Below are positions 45,073 to 56,751 of a DNA stretch of 64,000 bases, in pieces. Every line of letters begins with the position of its first letter. Within the stretch, counting starts at the first letter, position 1. A program made the translations under genes and the position numbers. A model generated the notes under the pieces. That model was not told the DNA's origin. It worked only from the letters and a program-made list of their open reading frames with translations, and did not search any database. The stretch comes from Turritopsis dohrnii (lineage: Eukaryota; Cnidaria; Hydrozoa; Anthoathecata; Oceaniidae), in NCBI GenBank assembly GCA_027922465.2, contig BQMF02000490.1, positions 62,001-126,000 on the forward strand. The letters run 5' to 3'.

Positions 45073-47403
45073 TGTTTAAGGCTTCAATGCAGTTGAAGTG
45101 ATTCATAACGACTAGTTGTGATGATAATTTCTTTCAGGGATACGATACTCTCACTTAAATTTGTTTGTTTGCAGGGACAACTTCTGTAACATCCAAATTC
45201 ATTTTTATTTCAGACATTTAATACTTCATGTTCTTATTTCTTGGGTAGACACTAACGGACTGCTCCTAGGCGTTCCTGTGTTGTGGGAAATCAATGTTAA
45301 CTTCATGTGATTTTCTTTTCAGGATAGAATTATCTAACTTGCTCTTCTTTTCAGACACTTAACGCTTTCACTTTCAGGTTGATTTCAGGGCTAATGACAT
45401 TTTCTCAGAATAATTCATTTTCCATTTTTAGAGGATAAACTGCTAAACTTTATTTCTAGGAATTAATGATTTCTGTTTCAGATAATTTTCAGAGAGCGAC
45501 GCTTATGACGGTGTGTTAGGCATTAACGTTATCGTGACTAAATACTTTTCTTTTTCATGAACCTTGTTGCATTATGCGAGTTCTTGTATAAAATGAAATT
45601 AGCTAGGTGAAGAAATGAAGAATGAAGAAAAGTATGGATTTCCCATTGATCTAACAATTGTTTATGCAGCATGTTTGGTCAAAAGAGATGTTGGACTCAT
45701 CACTCAACTTGAGGTAACCACCATATGGAAGTGGTTGTTTGTTACTTCAGAATTTTTTTCATTTTCAAATGTTCGTGGTGTTTCATTATAGAAAACGTGT
45801 GAATAGTGGGTAATTTCTTAAAGCTTTGGCATCGACGTTGAAATTAAGGTATGGCTGATTACATGTGTTAATAATTTAAATACAAACATTAATTCCTAAT
45901 ATGTGCTTAAATCTTTATTTTATAGATGTGAACGAAACATGGATACACATTACGCCCTTTCCCTCACGGTTTTCTCGACAGTAAAAAATGCCAGATAAAA
46001 GTGGCGCTGCTGTTTTGGCTCTTATGCAGTAACTGCGAGTTTTTCATCCAGAGGGTGCTTAGTTTAAAGCATATTCACAACAAATATATAACAGAATAAT
46101 ACACTGTCTCAGTTTTTTAACCCATCTTAAGTCCTCCATCCATGTTGGTTCATTTACCGATTTTTTTATCAGGGTTTTTTTAACTGTCTCAAAAAATTAC
46201 ACTCGAGCCAACGGCTTCGTGCTTTTTCCATTTATGGACTTCCTCTTCGTGCCGCTCCTACATCAACAGGAAACAAACCTATGGTTCGAGGTTGTCTGCT
46301 GACAAAAAGTTACATATCGAGTTTATCACACGTATTTTTAATAAGCAATTCAGTTTTTAACCTCTTAGGAAATTTGCCTAAACTCTGTTGTTGGCTGAGG
46401 TATTAACTCCCACTGGATATACTTACTGGATGTTAAGAACCCTATGACTGCAAGGAAGACAACGTTGCTTAAGATATTCATATACAATTAATCATAAAAC
46501 TAGCAGGTAGCTTTAGCTAAAAATGCCCCCGCCCTTAAGCACTCCAATTCGTACACACAGCAAGCTATACATTGCAAGCTATACAACGGAAACAAAAACA
46601 AAGAAAACTTTGTTACTTTTTGTTATCTATTGGTCCTATGTCACACTGATGCTAATTTATACCTTTCAAATAGTGTAATTAGGCTTAACAAGTAATATCA
46701 GAAAGTATTGGCTGCAAACAAAAGAAATGTGTGAACTGAAACCATGGTTACGTATTTCATAATCAAAATAAGATAAACATTTGTTGAAGAGATTCTGTAA
46801 GAGCCAAAAGCAAAAAAAAAAAACTTTTTCTAAAAAAAAAAAAAAATTAAAGCGAAAAATCCATTAGAAATCTGCGTTTAAAACTTTGATTCAAAAAAGA
46901 AATAGCCAAAGTTTACATAAAAAACAAGAAAAAAATATAATTATTGATCATGATCACACCAGGTTTGGGGGAGGACAGAAAGAAGGAAAACACGAAGAAC
47001 AACAATTTGTAGGCTTTCTTGCATACACAGAAATCCAATTAAAATCTTTTTAAGGCAAGATCCGCCGAAAATCAGTGCATTGAATAAAATTTATCGAACG
47101 AAAGATTACTTAGAGCTAAAATATATACAAAAATAAAATGTTGTTGGCAAAATTTCAGATTTCAAGCTGTGCTTCAAAATCCTAGTCGTTCACTTCACTA
47201 AAACAACTCAAAAGTAATAAGAAAAATGTCTAAGCAATTTTAGCATACGAACTTCCTAAATAACTTAGTATAATATAATAATAAATTAGGAAAGAGATAC
47301 GAAAAAACATTCCACTTATAGTACCATGCTTTGAAACGGGAAAAAAAGCAAAGTCAGCTAATTAATTGTATTCCACCGTGTAACGTCAACACGAAAGTTG
47401 GAA

Positions 47404-47445
<42 letters not shown>

Positions 47446-49062
47446 GAACAAAATCGGAACTGACATTCGCCTATCTCGTGAAACTACTATGCCTCCTCGC
47501 TCGCTTACGCTCGCTGCGGGGGCAACAATGAAAATTTAACACTTAGATTAAACAGTTTGTCTATGATATATTTGATGAACTTAGAGAGAGAGAGAGAATC
47601 ATGAAGGGACCAAGAATAATCAAAACAAAATGCTGCTACTTTCCCGTCTTCGTTTTCAGCACGACCTTCAAAATACTACTTTCAACGTAAGAATATGCAA
47701 ATCTGATCAAAAATCTCGATAGTATAGAGTAAAGTAGAATTATATTCTTAAGCAAATCTATCATGGAAAAAGACGCTTTCGTGTGCGTCCTCGTTGGGTG
47801 TTGTACCTTCCTAAGGTATTTACTTTCCGAGTTACAAACTCTGTAATTTTTGACTAGGATAATATCAATCTTTAAACGCCACGTTTTGCTTAAAGAGTTG
47901 CACGTTTAAGAAGTGTCATTTCAGTTTAGTCAAATTTACGCAAATGCTCATTGAAGTGCTTCATAATAAAGTACATAAGAGATAGAGATGATGAAGCAAC
48001 AAACAACGTTTTTCGGCTTTTCGGAGATCAACAACAAGCATTTTGCAACTTAAACAATGTAACAAAAGGAAGTGGAGTGATATTATATAATGTTAACGCA
48101 AATTCTGTACCACAATGTTTACTGTATGTAGTAATGCATTATCTAAATTGCTAGAAATCAAAGAGGGCAATAAACAGGAAACTCTATGGCAAACTCGCGT
48201 GTTAATATGTGTTTATACTACAGTGTTATGCAGGAGCTGATTTCGTCAAAATAAGTGGATGTGATTAAACCATATAAAACACAATAGTCATAATACAAAT
48301 AATGTAAATAAAAAGCTCCATCAATAAAAGAAATAATAACATAAAATATGATATAAAATTTAACTCTTTAAGTAAGATTCAATGAAAATACTGAGGTAAA
48401 ATACCGAACAACGAGATCCTCTGTGTTACTACATAGAAAACCTGGTCAATTCGGTGTTTTTCTACTGATCTGCCGATTTACACTTGAGTGATCGCAATAT
48501 GCATCGTGCATTTTCATGAGTGTGCGAGTGTTCGCGACATTCTCGTGCGACATTTATTTACATGTCTCCATCATATATGGGATTTTTGATACCAGCATCA
48601 GTTCGGACCTATAAAGCAACACCAGTGAAATTATGGATTTTACTGATACTTTCGTTTGACAGAACGAGACATCGATATGTTGCTTGATTATCCCAGTCAA
48701 AAGTAACTAGAATTTGACAGCAGACTTTTAAACAATCCTATAGCAGCCCGGAATCTGTTTAAGCAACGCATTTTCAGTTAGTTTATATATATCCAACCGC
48801 GTTTTTACGTATTGTATTATTTCGTAGATTCTATGATTTCATACTTTAGCATACATTTCATATGAAAAACTGTTTTCATCACTTCATAGCGAAAACCTTA
48901 TGATGAAGCGTTTCCTGCGAAAAGATTGGTGAACTCAATTGTCATACAAACCTTATCCTTAGTGATTATTTGCAAAAGTGCCAACAGACTACTAAAGAAC
49001 AATTGTGACGTTTAACCGAGGTCAGATTTACTAAAAGTAATCGGTGCTACATACGTTTATCT
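45073..49062. other. Long AT-rich stretch without recognised genes
   Basis: Pyrimidine-tract/AG sites are frequent at 45.1-45.5 kb on the plus strand, but I could not chain exons. An ORF at 47951-48154 has no known motifs. Simple repeats include (GAT)n and a short (AG)n at 47584-47596. Confidence 0.35.
47404..47443. repeat. (GAT)13 microsatellite
   Basis: Perfect GAT trinucleotide run of about 13 copies followed by GAAGAAC. Confidence 0.95.
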
Positions 49063-49673
49063 ACGGAAGCCCATTAGGGCCATGCAGCGTTTCATATTTT
49101 TTCAAAAAAATGCATCACGAATTTTCATCTTAGTACCTAGGTTGATACGTAAGTACCGAGGTTGATACGTAAGTACCGAGGTTGATAACTAAGTACCGAG
49201 GTTGATAACTAAGTACCGAGGTTGATACGTAAGTACCGAGGTTGATACGTAAGTACCGAGGTTGATACGTAAGTACCGACTTACATACAAAACAGAAAGA
49301 TAAATCTATTACTTACTCATTTTCCAACCTTTCTGGTTACTAGTTTTGTTGTTGTACACGAACCTACGTACGTGTTCATGAAGTCATGTGTACCATTTGG
49401 TTGGTGCCGGCATGTTTATTAACTTAGTTATCAACCTCGGTACTTACGTATCAACCTCGGTACTTAGTTATCAACCTCGGTACTTACGTATCAACCTAGG
49501 TACTTAGTTATGAACCTCGGTACTTACGTATGAACCTCGGTACTTACGTATGAACCTCGGTACTTACGTATGAACCTCGGTACTTACGTATCAACCTAGG
49601 TACTAAGATGAAAATTCGTGATGCATTTTTTTGAAAAAATGTGAAACGCTGCGTGGCCCTAATGGGCTTCCGT
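49063..49673. mobile_element. Foldback element with 20-bp tandem repeats in both arms
   Basis: Terminal inverted repeats of about 85 bp begin ACGGAAGCCCATTAGGGCCA and continue through TTTTTTCAAAAAAATGCATC and ACGAATTTTCATCTTAGTAC. Each arm then carries tandem 20-bp units (AAGTACCGAGGTTGATACGT), about seven on the left and nine or ten on the right. The flanks GTTTATCT and ATTTATCT are an 8-bp target duplication with one mismatch, fitting Mutator- or hAT-type insertion. The 140-bp centre is unique. No ORF. Confidence 0.85.
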
Positions 49674-49681
49674 ATTTATCT

Positions 49682-50180
49682 CATTAAATATTTGGTATGG
49701 CCATTCATTTAGTGCAGGTGTTAATTTTATATAGTCTGAAACATCATTTCAAATATCTTTTTCTTCCAGCAAAACAAATTTGGGCGCAAACAGAGCTATC
49801 AATGATGAGATATTCCACATTTGAAGAAAAATATAGCCTCTGAATTGGGAATAATACATCACAATCTACTGCAAGTGATGTATACGATTTTTGAATGTGT
49901 AACTAAGTTTCAACGTGCAATGCAACAAATTAGCTTTGAATAAGGGAAAAACACTTTGCGCCATTTGAAAAAAAAAACCCAAAAAACACTGACATTAAAT
50001 TCCGCGAAAATTTCTTCCCGCAATATTTTTCAACCACGAAATAATTTGCACATCAATGTAACCTACGAATGAAATAAGTGGGATTCGGAAAAATCAAGTT
50101 CCGCTTACACGAAACTATTTTTCTATAGATTTGTAGGGAATTATGTACAACTTAGTGGAGTTGTTCGTTAATGATGCCTT
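49682..50180. other. Unassigned stretch
   Basis: No ORF or repeat boundary is recognised. Confidence 0.3.
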
Positions 50181-50732
50181 TAGTCCGGTGGCGAAATGGG
50201 GTATTTTGTTTGCACCCATACAATGAGTATATATGGGTTTTTGTTTTCTTTTCTCATTATATGGAGTACTATCGATGAGAGGTATAGTTTATAAGGTTTC
50301 CATGGCTAGATCGTGAGATATTTGAGTTTGAAATGTTGCTGACTCAGCAAGAAAGAGCCAAAAACGTCGTAAAACGCTCTTCTAGACGCGTCTGAGTAAG
50401 GTGTTTTTTTCACTCAAAGTTTTCTCAAAAATGCTGACGTCAGCATAAAATATTGGATTCTTAAAGACGTCTCGTCCAATTCTGGGGACTAAGTCGACCA
50501 AATTAGACAAATGACCCTATTTTGGAGATCTACTCTTCAAGCCCTATCTGATGGTACAATCAGTTTTAGCTTAATAAGAACTTCGAAAATCGACTTTTTA
50601 AGAGCAATGACCCTACCCAATTCAAAACCCTATAAAAAATTTTCCCCAGCTTGGCAAAAACTCGCTTTGAAGTCCCAAGGGACCATATAATGAGAAAATA
50701 AAATAAAAACCCAAAGACCGCCACTGGACTAC
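50181..50732. mobile_element. MITE with TAGTCC(A/G)GTGGCG ends
   Basis: TAGTCCGGTGGCG at 50181 and CGCCACTGGACTA ending at 50732 are inverted. A second inverted block (GGGTTTTTGTTTTCTTTTCT and CATTATATGG against its complement near 50695) lies inside, offset by about 40 bp of extra sequence on the left. Target duplication is unclear. Confidence 0.65.
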
Positions 50733-50921
50733 TTCTAAAGTATCATACTAAGTATACTAAGTATCAATGCTTCAAAAATTATCCGTAAACACCTGTTTGA
50801 AAATGAAGAAATATTTATAGATTGTTGAAGAACTATACTCGAAAGGAATTAGTATATGCTACGAAAGAGTGCTTGAAGTAGAAGACAAAGTTAGAAAAAC
50901 ATTATGCAATGGATATAATCC

Positions 50922-52080
50922 TTTTAACTGCAACTGCAACTGCAACTTTATCAACAATTTTAACAATTGCATTCTTTCTTATGCAGTTAGTTTTCCTAAA
51001 ATTAAATTATTTTGAAAGGTTTTGGTAGTTTCATGTAAAAGTTCATAAATGTTGCTCAAATATATATCTGAAGTGATAATATAAACAAACCTTTTTCCTT
51101 GATTCTCTCTTCCACTTATCCTAACTCCGCGTCCACGTGCAACGAAAGAAATATTTTCCTGTCGAATACTCAAAATCTTGTTCAAAATAATGCGCACTTC
51201 TGCATCTTTAGCACGGGATGAAAATAAACATGTGTTTACACGTGTTTTTACTTCAGTTTCATCCCGGGAGAAAGTGTTTACATGTCTTTTTTAGCGAATT
51301 TCATCCCGGGATGAAATCTCATTCCTGTCCTAGAGACAGGGATGAACTCATACCGGGGTGAGATTTCATCCCGTCTAAGGGGGGTGGGGGGTGGGGGTTT
51401 ACACGTACGTGAGATGAAATTTCATCCCGGGACGAGTTTCATCCCGGGATGAAATGGAAAACGTTTACATGTGTGTTTCATCCCGGGATGAAATCATGTT
51501 AATTTCTTCCCGGGATGAGTAATTTCATCCCGCGATGAAATGTGCTTTTACTCACTTTGCGTATGATAAATCGAAACTAAAGAAGCCGATCAAATGAAAA
51601 ACGTGTAGAAAGATGGCTATCGAACAGAGAAATTTTGCATTTTTAACTGCAACTTTATCAACAATTTCAACAATTCCATCCTATGAAAAATGATCCTATC
51701 TGCTTTGTTGACATTTACCTAAAATGAAAATGAATTAATGGTTATTTAAATAGGTTAAAGTTCATAAATGTTGCTCAAATATATATCTGAAGTGATAATA
51801 TAAAAAAACCTTTTTCCTTGATTCTCTCTTCCACGTGCAAATGGAACGAAAGAAATCTTTTCGTGTCGAATACTCAAAATCTTGTTCAAAATGCGCACCT
51901 TCTGCATCTTTAGCACGGGATGAAAATTAATATGTGTTTACGAGTGTTTTTCTTCAGTTTCATCCCGGGAGGAAGTGTTTACATGTCTTTTTAAGGGAAT
52001 TTCATCCCGGGATGAAATCTCGTCCCTGTCTTGGAGACAGGGATGAACTCATCCCGGGATGAGATTTTATCCCGTCTAAA
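50922..52080. repeat. Diverged tandem duplication carrying TCCCGGGA palindromes
   Basis: Segments 50922-51390 and 51641-52080 are direct copies sharing AACTGCAACTTTATCAACAA, AAAGTTCATAAATGTTGCTC, TTCCTTGATTCTCTCTTCCA and GCATCTTTAGCACGGGATGA, with small indels. Their right parts, and the sequence out to about 52190, are built of CATCCCGGGATGAAA palindromes mixed with TGTTTACATGT words, typical of a MITE family. On the minus strand each copy has a short exon-like frame ending ENQGKR before a GTTTGT or GTTTTT site. Unit 1 contains extra GCGGAGTTAGGATAAGTGG that keeps FVARGRGVRISGR open. Function unknown. Confidence 0.65.
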
Positions 52081-52384
52081 ACATGTAAACAACATAAAGG
52101 TTTTGACCAGACACAGGGAGCAACTCATCCCGGGATGAGTTTCGTCCCGGGATGAAATTTTACGTGTAAACCCCCTCTAAAACATGTAAACAATATAATG
52201 TCTTTATGTCTTTTATGTCTTTTTCAATTGCAAAAAGTTGTTTAAGGTTCTTTTAATCAATCCCATGCAAAATTTGGTACACAAGCTGGTAAACAATGTG
52301 CTTGTTGTAGCCTCTATGCTATCGTTTTTACTGCGACTAAATCAGTGGGCCATTAGAACTCATTTAACATAGATTTAATTGTAA

Positions 52385-52880
52385 ATGAAGGTGACCTCCT
52401 TTACAAATCATTGAATAAAGATACATATTTAATGGTCCCAGATTTACCTAATAAATCTTCCATGTTAGATTACAAGCAAATAGAATTGATTTAAATCTTG
52501 AAAAAGAATATGGTCTTCAAACCTTTGGAGAACCTGTATCAATTTTTTCATCTGTTAATGTAATTACTGATCATGATGGAATACTGTGTTGCTATAATTC
52601 GCAAACAATATTTTATTTAATTGTTTGATTCGCATAGTGGAAATAGTCTCGGTCAGCCAATCCCTGATGGATATTCAATTCTGATGAAATTCAACAATAA
52701 AAAAAACATTTGGAGTTATATATTTCCACTACCTACATAGATGAAGGTGGTGGAAATGTTCAGTATGGAAGCGTTGCAAATGAAAGGAAAGAAATTAATT
52801 TTGCCATCCAGTATTCTCAGCTCCTAAGCCGTGCTAGAAAATGTACTGCTGAGGACACGGAAAAAGATCATTAACGTGGG
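52385..52880 (+). pseudogene. Degenerate domain with FDSHSGNS...PDGYSILMKF signature
   Basis: Plus-strand translation, broken by stops and frame changes, gives IVNEGDLLYKSLNKDTYLMV, PDLPN, then LFDSHSGNSLGQPIPDGYS and ILMKFNN. This order (EGDxLYxxL, LP, FDSH-x-R/G-N, PxGxSxLLxF) recalls a cysteine-peptidase-like domain found in many proteins of invertebrate mobile elements and in viral tegument-type peptidases. No intact ORF remains. The assignment rests on remembered motif order and should be tested. Confidence 0.4.
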
Positions 52881-52960
52881 CAAACTAGTACTTACAACGA
52901 AAACGATCGAAAAAAAAAAGCAAAGTAAACGGAAATGTGAAAATGATACTAGTAGAGTTG

Positions 52961-54480
52961 CAAAATTTTATCAACCTCTGCAGGAAGGTCCTTTTTTATA
53001 TGTGTAATTTGCAATAGAGCTTTTATTTGCGTCGTATATGTGTAAGATCCGACTTACTTATGAGTCGCTTTTGTAGGGCGTTTATGATGGGTGTGTTAAC
53101 ATTGGTATTTAAGGAACCTAGGGCTGTTTGAAAATGCTTGGAGGAGGGTGTTAATGAGCATGATGACAATAAAACATAAGCAAATGAAAAGATTAAATAA
53201 AACTTGTATCTCACTGTTAGCCTTTCTTTAACTCAATATTTTTACTTTTATAGCCTATTTTCATCTTATAATAACCACATGCCGCTTTTGTTCTATATCG
53301 TCTGCCCAAACAGACATATGTATAATATATTTGCGTATCTCTGGTCCAAATCCGGAAATCCAATTATAATCTATTTTTTGCTAAGAAAATGAAAATTTGA
53401 ACGAAAACGAAAATTTTACCAGCACCTGTTTATTCATTCATTCGAAAAAAGTCGTTCACGTGGCATTCCTATTCCTTTTCAAAAATGGGGTGGACTTTAT
53501 GATGACGTAATTCAGTAGCGGGTGGTCTTCTCAATGATGACGTTTGATTACATGGGTTGCATCAGTGGTCATCTTATCGACCAATCAATTTTATTCAAGA
53601 CGTCACTAAAAATGGAAACAACCATACAGTTGTTTTTCTTTACGATAACGATCAATATGCTGTCATATATATCGGAACAAAAAACTAAAAACTATAAAAA
53701 CTATAATAATTAATAATAATTCTTCCCGCAATTCCTTATTTGAAACTATTGAACATCCATGTGCACTTATAGTTTTGCAGGACCAATAACTGTGGGTAAG
53801 CAAAATGTATTTTTTATTTTTGGTGATTGAACAATATTTTCGTACATGATGGAGATAACAAAATATGCATACATTAGGATTTAGATTTACAATTGTATTT
53901 GTGCCATGAGGCTGTTTTGAATATACCACAGTTGGAATGTTTTGAAAAGAATAAAAAAAGGCAAAACAAATTCTTCATAATTGACAAAAAAAGTTGGGGA
54001 ATTCTACGTCCATTATAGTAGATGAAGTAGAAGCAGTGGAAAGGAAATTTTGATTCTGAATAAATAAATAAGCATTCTAATTTGAAAAATTATTTTTTTG
54101 GATTGATAGTCAAAGAGAATAATTTTCTTTTTTTTTTTTACGTGTTTGTTACCACAACCTTTAGAAAATTTTGAAGTTTTTTTGGAAAACATAAAAAGGG
54201 GTTTTATTTTTTAAACCATTTCCATTTCAATGTTCGCCTGCTGTTTTTCATAAAAGAGCTCAAATGAAACATTACCGACAACTATAATAGTGCTATCACT
54301 GCTAAAGAAATTTATTTGGAAGAAGAGACGTTGCTGAATGTGAGACGATTTAAAGTTTAGAAAAATAAAAATAAAAATGAATAAAAGTAAATTGCAATAG
54401 TCTGATTCAGAATGTCGTGAGAGATTTTAAAGATCGTGTGTGCTAAACACTCACTTCAGGTCCGATTTTCATAAACACAA
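52961..54480. other. AT-rich stretch without recognised genes
   Basis: Short ORFs only. No repeat ends or splice-linked exons were recognised. Confidence 0.35.
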
Positions 54481-54489
54481 ACTATTTAG

Positions 54490-54744
54490 TAAGTAACTTC
54501 GAGCTTTTAGTCCTTGGGCTTCCATCCGTGATGGCTGGCTATTCTATTCTATCCGACTTGCAACTAATAGTTTACTTACCGCCAGAGATACGTATAACAT
54601 TGCTGTAACTTGCCCGAAGGCCAGTGTGTAGTCAGTAGATGGCTCCTAATGGCCTGATACGCTGCTTTTGTATCGAGATACGACATGACTCGAACACGGG
54701 TCGCAGCGGTTGCACTCAAAAATACTAACTACTACACCATCATC
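54490..54744 (-). repeat. tRNA-derived SINE
   Basis: On the minus strand the head reads GATGATGGTGTAGTAGTTAG, an A-box-like word (TGGTGTAGTAG), followed about 35 bp later by the B-box-like GTGTTCGAGTCATG. This is the spacing of an internal RNA polymerase III promoter. About 170 bp of tRNA-unrelated body follow (CAGCGTATCAGGCCATTAGG, CCTTCGGGCAAGTTACAGC). The head does not fold into a convincing cloverleaf, so it is a SINE rather than a tRNA gene. The tail boundary is approximate. Confidence 0.6.
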
Positions 54745-54882
54745 GATTTACAACGACCATATCTCTTGCTTTGATATTTAGTAACAATTAGACATAAGTT
54801 CAAAAGCTTGTTTATATATAAAGATCATTGGAAGTCCGTCCAAAATGCATACAGAACAGAGAAATACTTTCGAAAGCTATTA

Positions 54883-56340
54883 AGCTTTGGTTTCCACTTG
54901 GGTCTATAAATGTGTCGCCGGTTCCTCTGGTGGGAACACCAAAAATTCTTGGCTTTCAATTCTTCGCTCAAAATCAAGGCAGACGATTTGCAATTTAAAG
55001 TGGAGGGGCACAGTTTTTTGAAAAACTCCCACCATGGTTGGACGACAGGAAAATGTTTATGAAAGCTGGAAGCACCCAGACGTCCTCTGATACTTCTTCA
55101 AATCGCTTTCAGACGTCAAAATGCAAGAACAGAAGCAAAGAAAAATAATATCAACAAACTTCTTTCAGTTCTCAGAGTTATCAGTTTTTTCCATTCCTTT
55201 TCCAATCCTTTGTCTTTGCAACCCACATTCTATTTGGCAAAAAGACAACGATCTTCCATTATATTGAAAAGTTTATATTTACATCTGTGTTGCTTGCTTT
55301 TTCTCTTCTTTTCGATCATCCACATCACAATTTCAAAGCATCACGAGAAAAAATCTTTTTTAACAAAAGGTTACCTTTGAATAGAAATTTTAGATCTATT
55401 GGATGCATCTTTTTGATGTTCAAACACCTGATCACATGATTGCAAATGAAATATTAAAAAAAAAATTAAATTATTGTATCTCCAATTCGTCACTCTTGAT
55501 TTTCAGGGCCGACGACACCGTGCCCCTCCGCCTTTTTTAAAGTAAAGTTGGCTTTTTATGTATTTTGATAGAACTTGTAGATTGTATCAACATAAATTCA
55601 ACAATTGATGTATTAAATAACCAAATTTTGAAGAATCACTAAACAACATGATTGCATGCGAGAATTCCTTAGCTTTTACTTGAGATTAGTTTTATCAACT
55701 TTATGCATTGAATGCTTGTTGACATATATCAAACAAAAACACAAATTTCAAATGACTTAACAAAGGGACACGAATTTCCTGTTCATGCACTTTAGAGTGG
55801 TTTTGTTCGTTTGTAAACTCTTCAGGCAGCGCTCGACCAGATCTATTTGTCAAAGTAGGTGTTGATTATTCCTGAAAAATCATGCACAATGGATGTTTGC
55901 ATAAACGTTACAGGTAATTTACTACCTGCAACTTGCTAAAAACATCTTAGAATGTTTCCAAAACAGCTATTTTGACGAACAGCATTCGGTCGAGTGCTTT
56001 TGTTCTTGCATTTTGCACTTTAAATTGCAAATTGTCGGCATTGATTTTGAGGGACGAATTTAAAGCCAAAGAATTTCAAACATTTTCTTTTGGGAACTTG
56101 TATCTTTCTTTCACACCTTGATCTGCTTCTCTTCATCCAAAAACAACAACACCATAATGTTTCGTTCCCATACTCTTTCATTCCCTTATTTCTCCGTAAT
56201 TTTGATCTGAATTTGTTTTGGAACAGAAGTTGGTTTTCCTAGTGTTAGCACCTCACGCTGAATGCGGCTACAAACTTAAAGCGACGAATTTTAAGCAAAG
56301 AGCCGGCGACAAATTTGTAGACCCAAGCGGGAGCCGAGCT
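54883..56340. mobile_element. Harbinger-like non-autonomous element, TTA target duplication
   Basis: The ends AGCTTTGGTTTCCACTTGGG and (inverted) AGCTCGGCTCCCGCTTGGGT continue to TCTA(C/T)AAAT and GTCGCCGG. The similarity extends imperfectly for about 150 bp inward (for example GATTTGCAATTTAAAGTG and its complement near 56020). TTA flanks both ends (54880-54882, 56341-56343). The AGCT-type end and 3-bp TWA duplication match the element at 17004-21610. No ORF. Confidence 0.7.
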
Positions 56341-56751
56341 TTAGAAAAAATCTGGAATTGAATTCATATAGGTTACAGGCGGAAGTATATCTTTTCCTAC
56401 ATTTCTGAAAGTTTCAATGCTGGAGATTTTCAAGAAATGAAGGTGAACAGTTTTGGTAGTCAAAGTTTTATCTGATTGGTTGGTAACATCTCTTCAAAAC
56501 TGTCTTTACAAAGATTTCAATAGCCAAGAAGTCAATAGATTTATAGATTTGTTTTCTTCTATGGTCAAGGATGCATTAATTTTAATTAATTTGTATAAAA
56601 CCTAAATTATCAAGCAGAAGGAATCCGCTTTTGATCTACTTGAATATGTACCACATATTCATAGGCAAAGAAATATCATTGACTGTACAGCAAATGTTAA
56701 TTACATTAACGTCTTGTAAATCCATTCAGGATCAAAAGTATCAAAAAGAAA

